From assembly GCA_018266355.1 (NCBI GenBank), contig JAFEAP010000025.1, positions 62,001-126,000 of the forward strand: DNA of 64,000 nucleotides. The letters are read 5' to 3'. Origin of the DNA: Bdellovibrionales bacterium (GTDB lineage: Bacteria; Bdellovibrionota; UBA1018). Below, piece by piece: positions 45,976 to 54,489 of the stretch. Position 1 is the stretch's first letter; each line of letters starts with the position of its first letter. The translations under genes and the position numbers were made by a program. The notes beneath the pieces were generated by a model. That model was not told the origin of the DNA. It worked only from the letters and a program-made list of their open reading frames with translations, and ran no database searches.

Positions 45976-47034
45976 GTGAAAAACGACCGCAAGATGCCTC
46001 TTTTTGTATTGGGCCTCGCCTTGTTCGCCATCGCGACGACCTCGCGCGCGGAGGAAGAAGACTATATCGCCCGCGCCGTGAGCGTGACCGGTAAAGTGCT
46101 CGCGCGCGGCGAAGGCAGCGGCAACGTCCAGATGTCTTTCCTCAAACCCGGCGACAAACTCTATAAAGGGTCGATCGTGAACACCGGCTCGACCGGCGCG
46201 GTCAAACTCCTCATGACCGATCGGACGATCCTCGATCTCGGTCCGTCGTCCCTCTTCAAAATGAACGACTATCAGTTCAAGAAGGACGCCGTCGGCGACC
46301 GTAAGGTCGACATGTCGCTCGACTACGGCACGGTCCGCGCGTCCGTGAACGAGAAGCTCACCACGAACAAAGCGAAGTTCACCATTCGCACGAAGGCCGC
46401 GACCATGGGTGTGCGCGGAACGGAATTCGTCGTGAACGCGCCGATTCCGGTGAACGGCGGACCCGCGGTCGAACCGCCGAAGGTCGCGCTCACCGTGATG
46501 CACGGAAAAGTCGAAGTCTCGGATCCGAACGCCGGCGCCGGAGCGCCCCCGATCCCGGTCACTCCGGGTCTGCAATTCGCGAAGTCAGGAGATACGCTCG
46601 GTCAGGTCGCCCAACTCGGCACCCAGGAGGTCGCGAAGATCAAGTCCGACGCGTTTCAGAAGGATATGACCTTCATGCAAACCGCTCCGTTCGATCCTTC
46701 CTCCGCGAAGGCGAGCAACGAACAATCCGCGGCGGCGAAAAACGAAAGCCCACGCGGCGAAGGAAAAGGCGAACCGAAGAACGACGGTAAACCTGAAGGC
46801 GGAAAGGGCGACGCGAAGGCGGATAACGGATCTGGCGGAGGCGCGAGCCAGACCGTCGCGGCCATCGGCACGACCATCGCGACCCAGGCTGCCAATCCCG
46901 TCCAGACTTCGATCGGCGATCTCAAGCTTCCGGGTACCTTCGTTCCGGACGTCCCGCAACAGCGCCCGATCGATCAGCTGAACGGACGCCTCGTGAACCT
47001 GAAGGTTCGCATCTGTCCGAACGGCGGTTGCTAA
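45976..47034 (+). CDS. Exported FecR-domain protein
   Basis: 352 residues from the GTG at 45976 preceded by AAGGAG. The signal peptide (about 1-24) is followed by a FecR domain: VSVTGKVLARGEG, LKPGDKLYKGSIVNTGSTGA, KFTIRTKAATMGVRGTEFVV and VMHGKVEV. The C-terminal third is a Gly/Lys/Asp/Glu-rich linker and then a short hydrophobic segment ending ICPNGGC. No anti-sigma helix or transmembrane anchor is present, so it is not a classic FecR regulator but a secreted or periplasmic FecR-fold protein. The divergent TPR-barrel gene is a likely partner. Confidence 0.8.
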   Translation: MKNDRKMPLFVLGLALFAIATTSRAEEEDYIARAVSVTGKVLARGEGSGNVQMSFLKPGDKLYKGSIVNTGSTGAVKLLMTDRTILDLGPSSLFKMNDYQFKKDAVGDRKVDMSLDYGTVRASVNEKLTTNKAKFTIRTKAATMGVRGTEFVVNAPIPVNGGPAVEPPKVALTVMHGKVEVSDPNAGAGAPPIPVTPGLQFAKSGDTLGQVAQLGTQEVAKIKSDAFQKDMTFMQTAPFDPSSAKASNEQSAAAKNESPRGEGKGEPKNDGKPEGGKGDAKADNGSGGGASQTVAAIGTTIATQAANPVQTSIGDLKLPGTFVPDVPQQRPIDQLNGRLVNLKVRICPNGGC

Positions 47035-47051
47035 GGTCGAACGTTCCGTTC

Positions 47052-48293
47052 TCAGTGCACGACGTGCAGATCCAGGACTTCCTTACGGAGAGCCTTGATC
47101 ACTTCGGCGCTGTGCTCGTGCCCGCGCGTCTCTAACGTGAGCGCGACTTCGGTCCGATCGAGCGTCGTCGAAGGTTCGCTCCGGTCGTGAATCGCCTGGA
47201 TCACGTTCGCGCCGGCTTCGGCGATCTTCGCGGTGAGGCGGGCAAGCGACCCCGGGCGATCGGAGATGAGCACGTTCACGCGCAGGCGGCGCCCCTTTCG
47301 GATCAAGCCGCGGTCGATCACGCGATTGAGCACGTTCACGTCGATGTTCCCGCCGCCGACGACGATGACGACTTTCTTCCCTTTGAGTTCCTTTTTCACC
47401 TGATCGAGGACGGCCACCGAAACCGCACCCGCGCCCTCCGAAACGACTTTCGCCTTTTCGGCGAGCGTGAGGATCGCGGCCGCGATCGATTCGTCGTCGG
47501 CGAGCAGCACTCGATCGACCCGTTTCCGTAAGATATCGAACGTTCGTTTGCGCGTTCCGCCGACCGCGATCCCGTCGGCGAACGTCTCGACCCGATCGAG
47601 AGTCACCGGGCGCCCCTTCTTGAGCGATTGGGCCATCGCCGGAGCGCCGGAGGCCTGGGCGCCGAATATCTTCGTCTTCGGCCGCAGTTCTTTCATGACG
47701 GTGGCGACGCCGGCGAGAAGTCCCCCGCCGCCGACGGAGCAGATGACCGCGTCCACGTCGGGAAGCTGCTCGAGGATCTCGAGCGCCGCGGTCCCCTGAC
47801 CGGCGATGACTTCGTCGTCGTCGAAGGCGTGCACGAGGACCTTCCCGGTTTTCTTCGCGAGCTTCTGCGCGAGCATCGAACACTCGTCGTAAGTATCGCC
47901 CGCGAGCAGGACTTCGGCGCCGAGGCTTTCGGTGTTCTGGACCTTCACGATCGGCGCGCCTTTCGGCATCACGATCGTGGCTTTCACGCCGAGCTTCCTC
48001 GCGCCCCAGGCGACGCCCTGGGCGTGATTGCCGGCACTCGCCGCGATCACCCCGCGTTTCCGTTCGGCCGGAGAAAGTTGCGCGATCTTGTTCGTCGCGC
48101 CTCGGATCTTGAACGATCCGATCGGCTGCATGTTCTCGAGCTTCAAGTAGATCTCGCAGCCGTAGGCCGAGCTCATCCACGGATTATAGAGGAGCGGGCT
48201 CGGCAGGAGGTGGGCGCGCAGGACGTCGGCCGCTTCACGGATGCTCGCGAGCGTGACTCCGGCGGATTTCTTTTTCGCCTTCTCCGTCTTCAT
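47052..48293 (-). CDS. Threonine ammonia-lyase with ACT domain
   Basis: 413 residues from the ATG at 48293, which overlaps the SDR stop (ATGA). PLP Lys62 lies in PIGSFKIRGATNK, the Gly-rich phosphate loop is SVGGGGLLAG, and ASAGNHAQGVAWGAR is also conserved. Residues about 325-413 form one ACT domain (RVNVLISDRPGSLARLTAKI). The single ACT domain and length match the TdcB-like/IlvA-short group. It deaminates threonine (and serine) to 2-oxobutanoate (and pyruvate). It may be regulated by an amino acid binding the ACT domain. Confidence 0.92.
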   Translation of the reverse strand: MKTEKAKKKSAGVTLASIREAADVLRAHLLPSPLLYNPWMSSAYGCEIYLKLENMQPIGSFKIRGATNKIAQLSPAERKRGVIAASAGNHAQGVAWGARKLGVKATIVMPKGAPIVKVQNTESLGAEVLLAGDTYDECSMLAQKLAKKTGKVLVHAFDDDEVIAGQGTAALEILEQLPDVDAVICSVGGGGLLAGVATVMKELRPKTKIFGAQASGAPAMAQSLKKGRPVTLDRVETFADGIAVGGTRKRTFDILRKRVDRVLLADDESIAAAILTLAEKAKVVSEGAGAVSVAVLDQVKKELKGKKVVIVVGGGNIDVNVLNRVIDRGLIRKGRRLRVNVLISDRPGSLARLTAKIAEAGANVIQAIHDRSEPSTTLDRTEVALTLETRGHEHSAEVIKALRKEVLDLHVVH

Positions 48294-48982
48294 ACCCGTC
48301 CCGGAACGGCGATCAAGGCGCCCGTGATCGACTTCGTTTTCGGGAGCGTGAGGTCGTAGAGGATCTCGGCGAGATCGTCCGGCGACACCCACTTCGACGT
48401 ATCGGCGTGGGGCATGTCCTTCCGGTTCGCCGGCGTATCGATCGTCGAGGGCATCACCGCGTTCACGCGGATGCCTTCCGCTTTCAATTCGGCGGCGAGC
48501 GACGTCACCAATCCGTTTACCGCCGCCTTGGTCGCGGCATAGGCGCTGAGTCCGGCGCCCGGATTCTGGGTCGCCATCGAACTGATGAAAACGAGCGAGC
48601 CACGCTTGCGCTTTTTCATCCCGGGTACCGCGGCGGCCGCGACGTAGAATGCGGACTCGAAATTCAGCGCGGTGAGGAATCGGAAGTCGTCCCCCGAAAT
48701 CGCGTCGACCATCCCGTACCGGAATCCGCCCGCGCAGTGAACGACGGCGTCGAGGTCGTCGAGTTTCGCGAAGAGGTCGATCACCGACTTCCGCACGGTG
48801 AGGTCGGCGCCGATCCACTCGACACCTTCGAGCGAGGCGGGCTTTTGGGTCGGCGTGTGGACCGCGAAAACGGCGTCGCCGGCGGCGGCGAAACGCGCGA
48901 CGACGGAAGCGCCGAGCGCGCCCGTCGCGCCCGTGATCAAGACACGGCGGGAGGAGGAAGCTTTCGAATTCGTCTGACTCAT
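48290..48982 (-). CDS. Short-chain dehydrogenase/reductase
   Basis: 230 residues. Cofactor motif VLITGATGALGASV (TGxxxGxG variant) near residue 14; NAD-adenine pocket GADLT; catalytic Ser in VFISSMATQ, Tyr and Lys in YAATKAAV. The GATGALG form and VHTPTQKP suggest an SDR of the classical type with unknown substrate. It overlaps the threonine ammonia-lyase start, so the pair is coupled. The tRNA-Arg gene lies 57 bases upstream on the same strand. Confidence 0.85.
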   Translation of the reverse strand: MSQTNSKASSSRRVLITGATGALGASVVARFAAAGDAVFAVHTPTQKPASLEGVEWIGADLTVRKSVIDLFAKLDDLDAVVHCAGGFRYGMVDAISGDDFRFLTALNFESAFYVAAAAVPGMKKRKRGSLVFISSMATQNPGAGLSAYAATKAAVNGLVTSLAAELKAEGIRVNAVMPSTIDTPANRKDMPHADTSKWVSPDDLAEILYDLTLPKTKSITGALIAVPGRV

Positions 48983-49039
48983 AATTTTTCCGATCGGTCC
49001 GTCAACCGGCTGGCGTCGCCGCGGTCGCGTCCTTATATA

Positions 49040-49116
49040 TGGCGATCCCGGCAGGAGTCGAACCTGCGACCTGACGCTTAGAAGGCGCCTGCTCTATCCA
49101 GCTGAGCTACGGGATC
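49040..49116 (-). tRNA. tRNA-Arg (anticodon TCT)
   Basis: The minus strand reads a full cloverleaf: acceptor GATCCCG/CGGGATC, D arm with AGCTCAGCTGGATAGAGCA, anticodon loop CTTCTAA giving TCT (reads AGA), T arm with GGTTCGACTCC, and an encoded CCA end. Total 77 bases. AGA is a rare codon in this GC-rich DNA. Confidence 0.97.
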
Positions 49117-49180
49117 GCATATAAACGTTTTAAACACGAAGCTTCCGGCCTTTCAAGAGAAGGACTAGACTACCAAAAGG

Positions 49181-49447
49181 ATGCCTCTGTTCGACTATAT
49201 CTGCGGCGGCTGCGGTCATCGCTTCGAACAACTCGTACGCGCGAAGGACGATTCCGAAGCCGGGATCTGCCCGAAATGCGCTCGACCGGGGGCCGAACCC
49301 CAGATCGTCCGTTTCCGCGTCGGCGGCCGCGGCGACCTTCGCGAAAGCTCCGAATACCACGGTTGCCACCCCTCCGAGAGCGAACACGTCCACGGTCCCG
49401 GATGCGGTCACGGCCACGGGCCGAGCGGAGGCGTCGCGGAATCATGA
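49181..49447 (+). CDS. FmdB-type zinc-ribbon protein
   Basis: 88 residues preceded by AAAAGG. MPLFDYICGGCGHRFEQLV and ICPKCARPG supply two CxxC pairs of the FmdB/CxxC_CxxC_SSSS zinc ribbon. The tail is His/Gly-rich (HVHGPGCGHGHGPSGG) and may bind extra metal. Members are often called putative regulatory proteins; the role is unknown. It is followed by an ATGA-coupled App1-like phosphatase gene. Confidence 0.85.
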   Translation: MPLFDYICGGCGHRFEQLVRAKDDSEAGICPKCARPGAEPQIVRFRVGGRGDLRESSEYHGCHPSESEHVHGPGCGHGHGPSGGVAES

Positions 49448-50163
49448 CCTCTCCGGCGTCCCCCGCCCCTTTCCTTCTCGTCACCGACTTCGACGACACC
49501 CTGAAAATCTCCCACACGACGAACCGATTCCGCACCGTCATTCGCGGTCTCTTCGCGAAGCAGGCGTACGCAGGGATGTCCGAACTCTTCCAGGAATGGA
49601 CCGGAGGAAACCCGTTCGTGATCATCAGTTCCTCCCCGCGAGTGATCGCCGGGAAGATCGGGCGTTTCCTCGATCGTCACGGCTATCCGGCGCGCGAGAT
49701 TTGGCTGCGCGATTGGTTGAAGCAGAAGGACATCCGTCGCTACAAGCTCGAGTCGCTCCGGAAACTCGAAGCGCGGCCCGAAAAGGGATTCATCTTCGTC
49801 GGTGACGACGCCGAGTACGATCCCGAAGTCTTCGCCGGGTTCCGGGAGCGGAACCCCGACCGGACGCTCGCGATCTACATCCGTCGTATGCGCGGACGCC
49901 CGCTTCCGGACGGCGTGATTCCTTTCCATTCCGCGCTCGAGATCGCGCTCGCCGAACTCGAGGCGGGCCGGCTGAAGATCCCGCAGGTTTCTCGCGTCGG
50001 AAAGGCGATCGTCGACCACGGCGACCCGGACCAGATCATCCCTTACTTCGCGTCCTCCCCGAGCGACATCGCCGTCACGGGAAAATTCCCGACGCTCGAA
50101 AAGCTCATCGATCTGCTGAACGGCCGCTATGCGAAGATTCGCGGCGACCGGAGACCGCGATGA
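49444..50163 (+). CDS. App1-like phosphatase-domain protein (DUF2183/LNS2)
   Basis: 239 residues from the ATG at 49444, overlapping the FmdB stop. The HAD-type nucleophile motif is LLVTDFDDTLKIS (Asp, Asp, Thr), followed by VIISSSPRV and FVGDDAEYDPEVF, matching the App1 (phosphatidate phosphatase) catalytic domain. It may dephosphorylate phosphatidate or another phospholipid. The stop overlaps the TauE/SafE gene start by four bases. No signal peptide; cytoplasmic. Confidence 0.82.
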   Translation: MTSPASPAPFLLVTDFDDTLKISHTTNRFRTVIRGLFAKQAYAGMSELFQEWTGGNPFVIISSSPRVIAGKIGRFLDRHGYPAREIWLRDWLKQKDIRRYKLESLRKLEARPEKGFIFVGDDAEYDPEVFAGFRERNPDRTLAIYIRRMRGRPLPDGVIPFHSALEIALAELEAGRLKIPQVSRVGKAIVDHGDPDQIIPYFASSPSDIAVTGKFPTLEKLIDLLNGRYAKIRGDRRPR

Positions 50164-51026
50164 AGGAATTCCTCGTCGCGAATCCGATCGTCTTCGAAAC
50201 CACGCTCGCGATGGTGGCGATGGTCGCCGGCGCCTTCGGCGCGCTCCTCGGGCTCGGCGGCGGTTTCATCTTGATCCCTTTCCTCACCCTCGTCCTCGGC
50301 GTGCACATCCATTACGCGATCGGAGCGAGCCTCGTTTCGGTGATCGCGACTTCGTCGGGCGCGGCGGCCTCCTACGTCCGCGATCGGATGACGAACGTCC
50401 GGGTCGCGATCCTCCTCGAAATCGGCACCACCCTCGGCGCCATCACCGGCGCGACCCTCGCGAGCCGGATCGAGCCATCGGGCCTCTTCCTCCTCTTCTC
50501 CATCCTTCTCGTTTGGTCCGCCTTCGCGATGCTCCGGCGCCGCGAAGGCGCCGGCCGGGAAATGAAGGTTCCGCCGGACGCCCTCGCCGATCGGCTTCGC
50601 CTTCACTCGGAGTACCCGGGCGGAACGCAAAAGGAGATGATCCCTTATCGCGTGGCCCGCGCGAAGCTCGGAATCGTTCTCATGTATTTCGCCGGCTGCG
50701 TTTCGGCGCTGCTCGGGATCGGGAGCGGCATCCTGAAAGTGCCCGCGATGGACCAGGCGATGCGTATCCCGATCAAAGTCTCCTCGGCGACTTCGAATTT
50801 CATGATCGGCGTGACGACCGCGACGAGCGCCGGGATCTATTTCATGCGCGGGGACATCATCCCCGGTCTCGCCGGCCCGATCGCATTCGGAGTCTTGATC
50901 GGAAGCCAGGTGGGAAGCCGCTGGCTCGGGAAGTGGAGCGGTCAGACGATCCGTTTCATCTTCGTGATTATCCTTATTCTCGTCGCCGTCGAAATGGGGA
51001 TCAAAGGTGTCCAGTCCTACTTCTAA
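50160..51026 (+). CDS. TauE/SafE family sulfite/anion exporter
   Basis: 288 residues with about eight hydrophobic segments in two repeated halves. The first repeat has FGALLGLGGGFILIPFLTLV, the second SALLGIGSGILKVPAMDQ, the family's GxGGG...P motif. It should move sulfite, sulfonates or another organic anion across the inner membrane. The GTG of a DUF1634 gene lies inside its end. The FmdB-App1-TauE-DUF1634 genes form one overlapping operon. Confidence 0.9.
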   Translation: MKEFLVANPIVFETTLAMVAMVAGAFGALLGLGGGFILIPFLTLVLGVHIHYAIGASLVSVIATSSGAAASYVRDRMTNVRVAILLEIGTTLGAITGATLASRIEPSGLFLLFSILLVWSAFAMLRRREGAGREMKVPPDALADRLRLHSEYPGGTQKEMIPYRVARAKLGIVLMYFAGCVSALLGIGSGILKVPAMDQAMRIPIKVSSATSNFMIGVTTATSAGIYFMRGDIIPGLAGPIAFGVLIGSQVGSRWLGKWSGQTIRFIFVIILILVAVEMGIKGVQSYF

Positions 51027-51438
51027 ACCGGATTCGACTCCCCGGCCGGAGGACCTTCGCCTCGAGCGATGGCTCTCGATCCTGCTTCGCGGCGGCGTGA
51101 ACCTTTCACTTCTCCTCGTCTTGACCGGATTCGTCCTGAACTACGTCAAGGGCCAGTCCTGGATGGGCGCGACCGACATGTCCGAACTCATGTCGGGGAG
51201 TTTGACCCTCCACTCCGAGCCGCCTCGGAATCTCGCCGAGTTCGTCTACGGCTTCGGCGGACTCCAAAGCCTGAACTTCGTCCAGGGTGCGATCCTCGTC
51301 TTGATCCTGCTGCCCGCCTTCCGTGTGGCATTTCTCCTCGGTAGTTTCCTGCGTCAGCGCGACTGGATCTTCTCCATGCTCGCTTTCCTCGTCCTGACTT
51401 TCATGTCGTTCGGGACCATTCTGCGGATCGTGCACTGA
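51007..51438 (+). CDS. DUF1634 membrane protein
   Basis: 143 residues from the GTG at 51007, inside the last 20 bases of the TauE/SafE gene. Three hydrophobic segments (about 29-45, 95-112, 120-140). The sequence [20 protein letters not shown] is the start of DUF1634, a family that is typically encoded next to TauE/SafE exporters. It is probably a small partner subunit of the transporter. Confidence 0.85.
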   Translation: MSSPTSKPDSTPRPEDLRLERWLSILLRGGVNLSLLLVLTGFVLNYVKGQSWMGATDMSELMSGSLTLHSEPPRNLAEFVYGFGGLQSLNFVQGAILVLILLPAFRVAFLLGSFLRQRDWIFSMLAFLVLTFMSFGTILRIVH

Positions 51439-51478
51439 CCGCGGTTGCGCTTTTTTCCGGAAGCGGGAAACTAGGCGC

Positions 51479-52870
51479 ATGAGCAATAAGACCGCCACGC
51501 GCATGGAAAGAGACACCTTCGGCGAAATCGCCGTACCCGCCGACCGCCTTTGGGGGGCCCAGACCGAACGCTCGCTCCGGTTTTTCGCGATCTCCGACGA
51601 AAAGATGCCGAAGGAAGTGATCCGCGCGCTCGCGACGCTGAAGAAGGCGGCCGCGAAAGTGAACATGGAGCTCGGCCTCCTCGACCCTAAGAAAGCGGCG
51701 GCCATTCGTTCGGCCGCCGACGAAGTCCTCGCGGGAAAACACGACGGCGAGTTTCCGCTTTCCGTCTGGCAGACCGGCAGCGGCACCCAGTCGAACATGA
51801 ACGTGAACGAGGTGCTCGCGAACCGCGCGAGCGAAATCCTAGGAGGCGAACGCGGCGAGAAACGCCTGGTCCACCCGAACGACGAGGTGAACCGCTCCCA
51901 AAGCTCGAACGACGCCGTACCGACGGCGATGTCGATCGCCGCGGCCCGCACGATCGGGGAAATCGTGATCCCGTCGGTACGGATCCTCCGCGACGCCCTC
52001 GCGACGAAACAGTCGGCTTTCTCGAAGATCGTGAAAATCGGCCGGACGCACCTGATGGATGCGACGCCGGTCACCCTCGGTCAGGAATTCTCCGGCTACG
52101 TCGCCCAGCTCGACTACGCGACGGCGGAACTCGAACGCTCGCTTCCCCAGCTTCGCGAACTCGCGCTCGGCGGAACCGCGGTCGGCACCGGATTGAACGC
52201 TCCGAAAGGTTACGCCGAGAAGACCGCCGCCGAAATCGCGCGGGAGACCGGAATCCCTTTCGTCACCGCGCCGAACAAATTCGAGGCGATGGCCGCGCAC
52301 GACGCGCTCGTCTCCGCGCACGGCGCGCTTAGGCGCCTCGCGACCGCGCTCTATAAAATCACGACCGACATCCGGTGGCTCGCTTCGGGACCGCGCAGCG
52401 GACTCGCCGAGCTTCGACTGCCCGAAAACGAGCCGGGATCTTCGATCATGCCCGGAAAGGTGAACCCGACCCAATGCGAAGCGATGGCGATGGTTTGCAC
52501 CCGCGTGTTCGGGAACGACGCGACGATGAGCTTCGCGGGCGCCTCCGGGAATTTCGAATTGAACGTTTTCAAGCCGGTCCTTATCTACACCTTCCTTCAA
52601 TCCTGCTCCCTCCTCGAATCGGCCTGCCGCTCGTTCGCGAGTCATTGCGTGGAGGGCATGGAAGCGGACGAGGCGCGCATTCGCGACCTCTTGAATCGTT
52701 CGCTGATGCTCGTGACCGCGCTCACGCCGAAGATCGGGTACGACAAGGCGGCACTGATCGCGAAGAAGGCCCACCACGAGAACCTCACGCTCCGCGAAGC
52801 CGCGCTCGCCCTCGGCGCCCTGACCGCCGAGGAGTTCGATCGCCTCGTTCGTCCCGAGACCATGACGTAA
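51479..52870 (+). CDS. fumC: Fumarate hydratase, class II
   Basis: 463 residues, normal length. Early [12 protein letters not shown], then [28 protein letters not shown] and the fumarase/aspartase signature [11 protein letters not shown]. It interconverts fumarate and malate in the TCA cycle and is oxygen-stable, unlike iron-sulfur fumarases. It is monocistronic with a terminator four bases after the stop. Confidence 0.97.
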   Translation: MSNKTATRMERDTFGEIAVPADRLWGAQTERSLRFFAISDEKMPKEVIRALATLKKAAAKVNMELGLLDPKKAAAIRSAADEVLAGKHDGEFPLSVWQTGSGTQSNMNVNEVLANRASEILGGERGEKRLVHPNDEVNRSQSSNDAVPTAMSIAAARTIGEIVIPSVRILRDALATKQSAFSKIVKIGRTHLMDATPVTLGQEFSGYVAQLDYATAELERSLPQLRELALGGTAVGTGLNAPKGYAEKTAAEIARETGIPFVTAPNKFEAMAAHDALVSAHGALRRLATALYKITTDIRWLASGPRSGLAELRLPENEPGSSIMPGKVNPTQCEAMAMVCTRVFGNDATMSFAGASGNFELNVFKPVLIYTFLQSCSLLESACRSFASHCVEGMEADEARIRDLLNRSLMLVTALTPKIGYDKAALIAKKAHHENLTLREAALALGALTAEEFDRLVRPETMT

Positions 52871-52873
52871 AAA

Positions 52874-52902
52874 AACCAAGCCGGGTTCGCCGGCTTGGTT
52901 TT
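52874..52902 (+). terminator. Intrinsic terminator of fumC
   Basis: AACCAAGCCGG (52874-52884) pairs perfectly with CCGGCTTGGTT (52890-52900) with a GTTCG loop, followed by TTTTC. An A-run on the other side allows bidirectional use. Confidence 0.85.
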
Positions 52903-52967
52903 CGGGTGTCTGAGAGAGGGAGTGCGAAATGCGGGGGATCGCCCGCGGTACCGAAGTCCTTTCGGAC

Positions 52968-53198
52968 TCAGTGGTGCATCGTGCTTTCCTTCTTCGGGAC
53001 TTTCGCGCCCTTTCGACGGGCCTCGGAAAGACCGATGGCGATGGCCTGCTTCCGGGAGGTGACTTTACCACCCCGTCCGCCTTTACCGCTCATGAGCTTT
53101 CCGCGCTTCTCCTTGTGGAGGGCGCCTTCGACGCTCTTCGACGCGGCTTCGCCGTATTTCCGATGGGTTTTGCGATCGGACGCGCTCTTCTTTTTCAT
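52968..53198 (-). CDS. Small basic protein, DUF6496-like
   Basis: 76 residues, very rich in Lys, Arg and Gly. KLMSGKGGRGGKVTSRKQAIAIGLSEARRKG matches the small DUF6496-type proteins (a KVTSRKQAIAIxLSEAR motif). The composition suggests nucleic-acid binding, but no function is established. It follows an Asn/Gln-rich small gene with two bases between them, and the fumC terminator separates it from fumC. Confidence 0.75.
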   Translation of the reverse strand: MKKKSASDRKTHRKYGEAASKSVEGALHKEKRGKLMSGKGGRGGKVTSRKQAIAIGLSEARRKGAKVPKKESTMHH

Positions 53199-53200
53199 GA

Positions 53201-53416
53201 TCAGCGCGCCGATTGGTCGTGGCGACCCATGTTCACGTTCGAATCGCGATATTTCTGGGAACCGAGATTCTGGTTCACCTTGTCGGAGTTGTTCCGATTG
53301 TCGCGCTTATCGATTTCTTCCTTTTTTACCGGGTTATTCGATCCGAGGTTTTGATCGAAATTTTTCTCGGTTCCTTGGGTCTTCGGGTTTTGATTCGGTT
53401 GTTGTTGTTGGGCCAT
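53201..53416 (-). CDS. Small Asn/Gln-rich hydrophilic protein
   Basis: 71 residues preceded by AAGGAGG. It has no hydrophobic stretch and is dominated by Asn, Gln, Lys and Asp (MAQQQQPNQNPKTQG, later KRDNRNNSDKVNQNLGSQK); NQNLGS and DQNLGS form a short repeat. It looks intrinsically disordered, in the style of stress or desiccation proteins. It forms a two-gene operon with the basic DUF6496-like gene. No family recognised. Confidence 0.65.
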   Translation of the reverse strand: MAQQQQPNQNPKTQGTEKNFDQNLGSNNPVKKEEIDKRDNRNNSDKVNQNLGSQKYRDSNVNMGRHDQSAR

Positions 53417-53662
53417 GATGAATCCTCCTTGAGGTCAGGTTTCGGTAGAGGAAATTCTCGAACCGTTGAGCCCGAGAGTGGTTCAAGCCTCGGGCCAGCG
53501 CTTCGGTCCCGAAATGACCGGCACGCCGCGATGCGGGTGAAAAAGGTTTCATTCTCTTCGGCGTCGAAGTCCTGACGAAAAAAATGCGTTTTTCTCGGAA
53601 TTTAGGCGATATTCCTCGGCTCGTCTCTTGCTCTTATATCGACGTGAGACAGGAGTCGTCTT

Positions 53663-53890
53663 ATGCAGGACCAAGGAAGCCCCGTCCAACCCCACGAATT
53701 TCGAATCGCTTACGTCGAAAAGCGTCGCGCGATACCCCGCAACGTGACGTCGATACGCACGCCCGAGATCGAACCGGGCCGAGAAACGACGAAGGCGACG
53801 GCGGAGAAAAAAAGGAGACGGTGGGCGTTCTCGGAACTTCTCGTCGGAAGCTGCCCTGAGTATCTCGAAGCGTTCGCTCGGAGTTCCTAA
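53663..53890 (+). CDS. Small hypothetical protein
   Basis: 75 residues with AGGAG seven bases before the ATG. It is basic in the middle (TAEKKRRRWAF) and ends with a short hydrophobic/aromatic part (FSELLVGSCPEYLEAFARSS). No family or export signal was recognised. Its end faces the convergent hemerythrin gene seven bases away. The 53417-53662 gap before it shows nothing else. Confidence 0.45.
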   Translation: MQDQGSPVQPHEFRIAYVEKRRAIPRNVTSIRTPEIEPGRETTKATAEKKRRRWAFSELLVGSCPEYLEAFARSS

Positions 53891-53897
53891 CCTGTCC

Positions 53898-54437
53898 CTA
53901 ACCCGCCCGGATATCGTCCTCGGCTCCCGGACGAGCGCCGCGGACCCCCGCGTCCGTTCGGAGGGCGGAGAGCGGCGCGGTGCCGGTTTCCTGGACGACG
54001 AGTTTCAACGCTTGGAGGTCCTTTCCCATTTCGACGAGTTCGTCCGGGCTGAACGCTTTCTTCATCATCGGGAAGAGATCGAGTTCCTCTTCCTCGACGT
54101 GGTGATCGACCGCGTGTTTCAGTACGGCGAGTTGGGCTCGCCACCGTTCGTCGATCGGCGAGTCATACGTCATCTTCTCGAGGAGCCCGGCCGCGAGATC
54201 GTGTTCGGTCTCCCCCTCGAATGCGTAGTCCTTCATTTCTCCGTGCGTCCTGAGCCTCGAATAGACGGCCTCTTCTTCCGCCGTTTGGTGGGACAGCAGG
54301 GCTCGTTTCAAGTTCTGGAAGCACTCGCGGACGTCCGGTTCCGAGAACGTGTCCGCGTCGATCAGCCGGCGGAGCTCCGCGAACAGCGCGGTTGCGGCGT
54401 CGTGATCCTTTTTGATCAGCGTCAGTACGTTTTCCAT
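53898..54437 (-). CDS. Hemerythrin HHE-domain protein
   Basis: 179 residues from the ATG at 54437. Iron-binding landmarks are in order: IKKDHDAATALF, LLSHQTAEEEAVYSRL, ETEHDLAAGLLEKM and HAVDHHVEEEELDLFP. Such proteins bind oxygen, nitric oxide or peroxides at a di-iron centre. The C-terminal 25 residues are polar and disordered. It lies 52 bases after the fatty acyl-AMP ligase gene on the same strand and may belong to that operon, perhaps as oxygen or redox support; this is uncertain. Confidence 0.88.
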   Translation of the reverse strand: MENVLTLIKKDHDAATALFAELRRLIDADTFSEPDVRECFQNLKRALLSHQTAEEEAVYSRLRTHGEMKDYAFEGETEHDLAAGLLEKMTYDSPIDERWRAQLAVLKHAVDHHVEEEELDLFPMMKKAFSPDELVEMGKDLQALKLVVQETGTAPLSALRTDAGVRGARPGAEDDIRAG

Positions 54438-54489
54438 GACCGTTCCCCTTTTCCTACTAAAAGGAGCAATCGGCGTGCCGGGGCGACCT

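Noticed and set aside
47052..48818. Threonine ammonia-lyase read as a 588-residue protein
   Set aside because: The upstream 175 codons overlap the SDR gene in another frame and are Arg-rich shadow; homology begins after the ATG at 48293.
51839..53071. A 410-codon minus-strand open frame opposite fumC
   Set aside because: Antisense shadow; fumC on the plus strand has every family signature.
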